Positions 6,075 to 8,345 of a DNA stretch of 8,345 bases are shown here, piece after piece. This stretch comes from Solirubrobacterales bacterium (lineage in GTDB: Bacteria > Actinomycetota > Thermoleophilia > Solirubrobacterales > Solirubrobacteraceae). Under the pieces are notes generated by a model. That model was not told the origin of the DNA. It ran no database searches and saw only the letters and a list, made by a program, of their open reading frames with translations. A program made the position numbers and the translations under genes. The stretch covers positions 1-8,345 of the forward strand of contig JACCQW010000333.1 of assembly GCA_013813955.1 (NCBI GenBank). The letters run 5' to 3'. The first letter of the stretch is position 1. Each line of letters opens with the position of its first letter.

Positions 6075-6083
6075 TTTATAGCA
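6075..6083 (-). promoter_or_regulatory. Extended -10 promoter element of the yceI-reductase operon
   Basis: On the minus strand this reads TGCTATAAA, an extended -10 (TGN then TATAAA), in the most A/T-rich patch of the window. Transcription would begin near 6068, giving a leader of about 35 bases that includes the Shine-Dalgarno. No good -35 hexamer is visible, as is common when an extended -10 is present. Confidence 0.55.
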
Positions 6084-6107
6084 CAACCGGACCGGAGTCC
6101 CACTTAG

Positions 6108-6113
6108 TAGCCT
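6108..6113 (+). promoter_or_regulatory. Candidate leaderless-type -10 box of tetR-type gene
   Basis: TAGCCT followed by exactly six bases (GTCCGT) and ATG 6120, with no Shine-Dalgarno. Same layout as before 3519 and 4352, which suggests a leaderless message. Confidence 0.5.
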
Positions 6114-6119
6114 GTCCGT

Positions 6120-6722
6120 ATGCCCGAGCCGCTGCCGATCCCTGTCCTGGGCTCCGATCCGGTCGAGCGCTGTGACGCGCAGCGCAACCGCCGCCGGATC
6201 CTGGCCGCGGCCCGGCAGCTGTTCGGGCGCGACGGCGTCGAGCACGTCTCGCTGGACCAGATCGCGGCGGCGGCGGGAGTGGGAAAGGGGACCGTGTTCC
6301 GCCGCTTCGGCGACCGCGGCGGGCTGCTGCGTGCGGTGCTCGACGACGGCGAGACGGCGTTTCAGGAGGCGTTCATCCGCGGCCCGGCGCCGCTGGGCCC
6401 AGGCGCCCCCGCGCGCGAGCGCCTGCTCGCCTTCGGCCCGGCGATGCTCGCGCACGTGGAGACCCACGGCGAGCTGCTGCGCGCGGCCGAGCGCTCGCCG
6501 GCGGCACGGATGCGCCACCCGGTGTACGCGACCTACCGCATGCATCTCATGATCCTGCTCGCCGAGGCGGCCCCCGGCCTGGACGCCGCCTACGCGGCCG
6601 ACGCGCTGCTGGCGCCGATGGCCGCCGACCTGTGCCTGTATCAGCTACAGGTGCAGGGCATGTCGCTCGAGCAGCTCGCCGACGGCTGGCGGGTGCTCGC
6701 CGGGCGCCTGATCAGCGCCTGA
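6120..6722 (+). CDS. TetR/AcrR family transcriptional regulator
   Basis: A 200-residue TetR-family regulator. The DNA-binding domain spans about residues 21-72: RNRRRILAAARQLFGRDG (helix 1), VSLDQIAAAAGVGKGTVFRRFGD (43-65, helix-turn-helix with the typical recognition helix), then GLLRAVLDD. The C-terminal ligand-binding region (about 75-200) is alpha-helical and poorly conserved, and its ligand cannot be predicted. The first 15 residues are proline-rich and disordered-looking. ATG 6120 is supported by the TANNNT box six bases upstream. It is divergent from yceI and the FMN reductase across 86 bp, so it most likely represses that pair and itself (inference from layout). Its last 11 bp overlap the end of the convergent RTX-protein gene. 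Confidence 0.93.
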   Translation: MPEPLPIPVLGSDPVERCDAQRNRRRILAAARQLFGRDGVEHVSLDQIAAAAGVGKGTVFRRFGDRGGLLRAVLDDGETAFQEAFIRGPAPLGPGAPARERLLAFGPAMLAHVETHGELLRAAERSPAARMRHPVYATYRMHLMILLAEAAPGLDAAYAADALLAPMAADLCLYQLQVQGMSLEQLADGWRVLAGRLISA

Positions 6723-8345
6723 CGTCCTCGCAGCTGGGGTTGATCGCGTCCGCCGTGTCGGCGAAGACCACGTCGTTGCCCGGGCCGCAGTCCACACGGT
6801 CGACGCCGCCGCCCACGACGTTGATGCGGTCGTCGCCTTCGTCGCCCGCCACGACGTCGTCGTCGAGGTTGCCGAAGATCGTGTCGTTGCCGGCGCCGCC
6901 GTTGATCGTGTCGCGGCCGCGGTCGCCGGTGATGTAGTCGTCGCCCTCGTTGCCCAGGATCGTGTCGTCGTCGCCGCGGCCGTGCAGCGAGTCGTTGCCG
7001 GCACCACCGTGCAGCACGTCGTTGCCGTTCTCGCCGTCGACGTAGTCCTCGCCCTCGTTGCCGAACAGCTCGTCGTTGCCGTCCGCCCCGAAGATGGAGT
7101 CCTTGCCGGGCGTGCCGATGAGCGCGTCGTTGCCCGCCGTGCCGGCGATGATGTTGGAGGACGGCGGCGCGTCGGTCGACGGCTCGGGCGGCACCTGGAT
7201 GACCGTCTCGCAGCTGCTCAGCCCGTCGCGGTCGGGCGCGGTGCCCTCGACGTAGACGGTGTCGCGCCCCGAGCCGCAGTTGACGCTGTCGGAGTCCTCG
7301 TCGGCCACGCGCACGGTGTCGTTGCCCGGCCCCGCGTTGACCTCGTCCTCGCCCGGCCCGGCGACGATGTCGTCGGAGCCCGGCCCGCCGGAGAGGTAGT
7401 CCTCGCCCGACCCGCCGTCGATCACGTCGGCGCCGTCGGCACCGTAGATCGAGTCCTTGCCGGCGTCGCCGCGGATGCTGTCGTCGCCGTCGCGGCCATA
7501 GAGCCGGTCCCCCGCCGTGCCGCCGTCGATCGTGTCGTCGCCCGTGCCCGCGTCGATCAGCTCGCTGCCCGAGCCGCCGAGGAGGTTGTCGTTGCCCGCA
7601 CCGCCGAAGATGCGGTCTGACCCGCGGTTGCCGTTGACGAAGTCGTCTCCCGGGCCGCCGTCGAGGCGGAAGTCGTTGCCCAGCCCGGCCTCGATGATCT
7701 TGTCGTTGCCCTCGCCGCCGAGCACGGTGTCGTCGCCGTCGCCGCCGTCGAGGTAGTCGTCCTCGGTGGCGCCGTCGAGCTTGTCGTTGCCGGTGCCGCC
7801 GAACAGCGCGTCCCGGCCCTGGGCGCCGAGCAGGATGTCGTTGCCCGCCTGGCTGGTGAGGCGGTCGTCGCCCTCGCCGCCGTCGAGGACGTCGTTGCCC
7901 GAGCCGCCGACGAGCAGGTCGTTGCCCGCGCCGCCGAGCAGCGCGTCGGCCTCGCGACCGCCGCGCAGCCCGTCGTCGCCGCCGAGGCCCTCGAGGCGGT
8001 CACGGCCGCGGGTGCCCGTGATCTGGTCGGGGCCCTCGGTCCCGCGCTTGATCGCCAGCCCGGGCTCGACGGCCAGCGCCCGTGGTCGCACGCCGCCGCC
8101 CAGGCGCTGCACCCCGAGACGCCCGTAGGAGATCGTCGAGACGATCGACACGGTGCCCGAGCGCCCGTCGGCGATGTACAGCCGCGGCCCGTCGGAGCCA
8201 TAGGCGGGGGCGCCCGGCCCGGCACCGGTGCGCAGGCGCCTGACCAGGCGCCCGCGGAAGAGGTCGGCGATCGCGGTCGCGCGGCTGCCGCGGTTGGCGC
8301 CCACGGCCGCGCGGCTTCCGTCGGGGGAGATGGCCAGGCCGGAGC
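6712..8345 (-). CDS. Partial secreted-type protein: beta-propeller end plus calcium-binding RTX repeats
   Basis: The last 543 residues of a protein whose start lies beyond the right edge (first full codon at 8343). Residues 1-95 look like the end of a YVTN-type beta-propeller: LAISPDGSRAAVGANRG, then GPRLYIADGRSGTVSIVST, then RALAVEPG. Residues 101-346 hold about 27 RTX nonapeptides (GGxGxDxLx type), 398-508 another 12, separated by a Pro/Ser linker (about 382-397). Each block ends in a cap with two cysteines (356/378 and 519/538), of the form CGxGxD followed by a Cys-Glu. RTX repeats bind calcium and fold outside the cell into a parallel beta-roll, so the protein is presumably exported. The GTG at 8304 is not the start, because propeller sequence continues upstream of it. 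A cell-surface or extracellular role is inferred and no catalytic domain is seen. Confidence 0.88.
   Translation of the reverse strand, partial: SGLAISPDGSRAAVGANRGSRATAIADLFRGRLVRRLRTGAGPGAPAYGSDGPRLYIADGRSGTVSIVSTISYGRLGVQRLGGGVRPRALAVEPGLAIKRGTEGPDQITGTRGRDRLEGLGGDDGLRGGREADALLGGAGNDLLVGGSGNDVLDGGEGDDRLTSQAGNDILLGAQGRDALFGGTGNDKLDGATEDDYLDGGDGDDTVLGGEGNDKIIEAGLGNDFRLDGGPGDDFVNGNRGSDRIFGGAGNDNLLGGSGSELIDAGTGDDTIDGGTAGDRLYGRDGDDSIRGDAGKDSIYGADGADVIDGGSGEDYLSGGPGSDDIVAGPGEDEVNAGPGNDTVRVADEDSDSVNCGSGRDTVYVEGTAPDRDGLSSCETVIQVPPEPSTDAPPSSNIIAGTAGNDALIGTPGKDSIFGADGNDELFGNEGEDYVDGENGNDVLHGGAGNDSLHGRGDDDTILGNEGDDYITGDRGRDTINGGAGNDTIFGNLDDDVVAGDEGDDRINVVGGGVDRVDCGPGNDVVFADTADAINPSCEDVRR
6820..7152 (-). 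repeat. RTX nonapeptide block 2 (about 12 units of 27 bp)
   Basis: Twelve consecutive 9-residue units with Asp at the sixth-position equivalent every nine residues and no phase break, starting GTAGNDALI and ending GDEGDDRIN. At DNA level the Gly-Asn-Asp core is repeatedly GGCAACGAC (seen as GTCGTTGCC on the plus strand). The block is followed by the terminal two-cysteine cap (about 6721-6801). Confidence 0.85.
7306..8043 (-). repeat. RTX nonapeptide block 1 (about 27 units of 27 bp)
   Basis: About 27 nonapeptides with Asp recurring every nine residues from GTEGPDQIT to GPGNDTVRV. The phase slips by one residue twice (around EAGLGNDFR and DGGPGDDFV, about 7643-7703), and one unit has Glu for the key Asp (SGSELID). 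A two-cysteine cap follows (about 7201-7290), then a Pro/Ser-rich linker. Confidence 0.85.

Larger units (their letters stand above)
6060..6118. promoter_or_regulatory. Candidate regulator-binding region between yceI and tetR-type gene
   Basis: Three related cores lie in the divergent intergenic region: CGGACCAGG (6060-6068), CCGGACCGG (6087-6095, an odd palindrome around A6091) and CCTGTCCG (6111-6118, nearly the inverted form of the first). The first lies near the expected yceI transcription start, the last overlaps the regulator's own -10. That is where an autoregulating TetR repressor would bind, but CGGAC-like words are frequent in such GC-rich DNA. Confidence 0.3.

Noticed and set aside
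6745..8043. Regular short repeats as a CRISPR array
   Set aside because: The repeat period is 27 bp in frame, encodes RTX nonapeptides, and has no unique spacers of constant length.
6982..8128. Plus-strand open frames opposite the RTX gene
   Set aside because: They are Val/Ala/Arg- or Ser/Pro-rich translations of the RTX repeat in other frames, without start signals or domains.

Overview
The window is about 70% G+C or higher, with strong G/C bias at third codon positions and frequent GTG starts. Gene content (stand-alone 70-residue biotin carrier, YceI proteins, a long RTX-repeat protein with Cys-Gly caps, apparently leaderless genes) suggests an actinobacterium, most likely of the Solirubrobacterales/Thermoleophilia type. 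That placement is by impression, since no rRNA or marker gene is present.

Left end (1-1060): an accessory patch. Two related short reading frames sharing an ENLAEG motif run into an intact small nucleotidyltransferase gene (423-932) through ATGA and GTGA stop/start overlaps. Just beyond it, on the minus strand, lies a remnant of a different nucleotidyltransferase (about 935-1057). This looks like an eroded toxin-antitoxin-like locus.

Middle (1063-4891): a minus-strand biotin carrier gene (1063-1275) diverges from a plus-strand series: a GT2 glycosyltransferase (1330-2013), glycerol kinase glpK (2025-3509), a PlsC-family acyltransferase (3519-4325) and a YceI-family protein (4352-4891). Gaps are 9-26 bp. 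GlpK makes glycerol-3-phosphate, PlsC-type enzymes acylate lysophosphatidate, and GT2 enzymes of this type often use polyprenyl phosphate. A lipid or envelope theme is plausible but inferred. Several of these genes have a TANNNT hexamer 6-8 bp before the start codon and no Shine-Dalgarno, the pattern expected of leaderless transcripts.

Right-middle (4922-6722): a minus-strand pair, yceI (5491-6033) followed 5 bp later by an NAD(P)H-dependent FMN reductase (4922-5485), is divergent from a TetR-type regulator (6120-6722). The 86-bp intergenic region holds an extended -10 for the yceI side, a leaderless-type -10 for the regulator, and three CGGAC/GTCCG cores that could be operator sites.

Right end (6712-8345, minus): the C-terminal 543 residues of a large protein with a YVTN-like beta-propeller end followed by two calcium-binding RTX blocks (27 and 12 nonapeptides by eye), each closed by a similar two-cysteine cap. 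Its 3' end overlaps the end of the tetR-type gene by 11 bp. Its start lies outside the window. No tRNA, rRNA, CRISPR array, insertion sequence or convincing intrinsic terminator was seen, and no gene-free stretch exceeds 300 bp.
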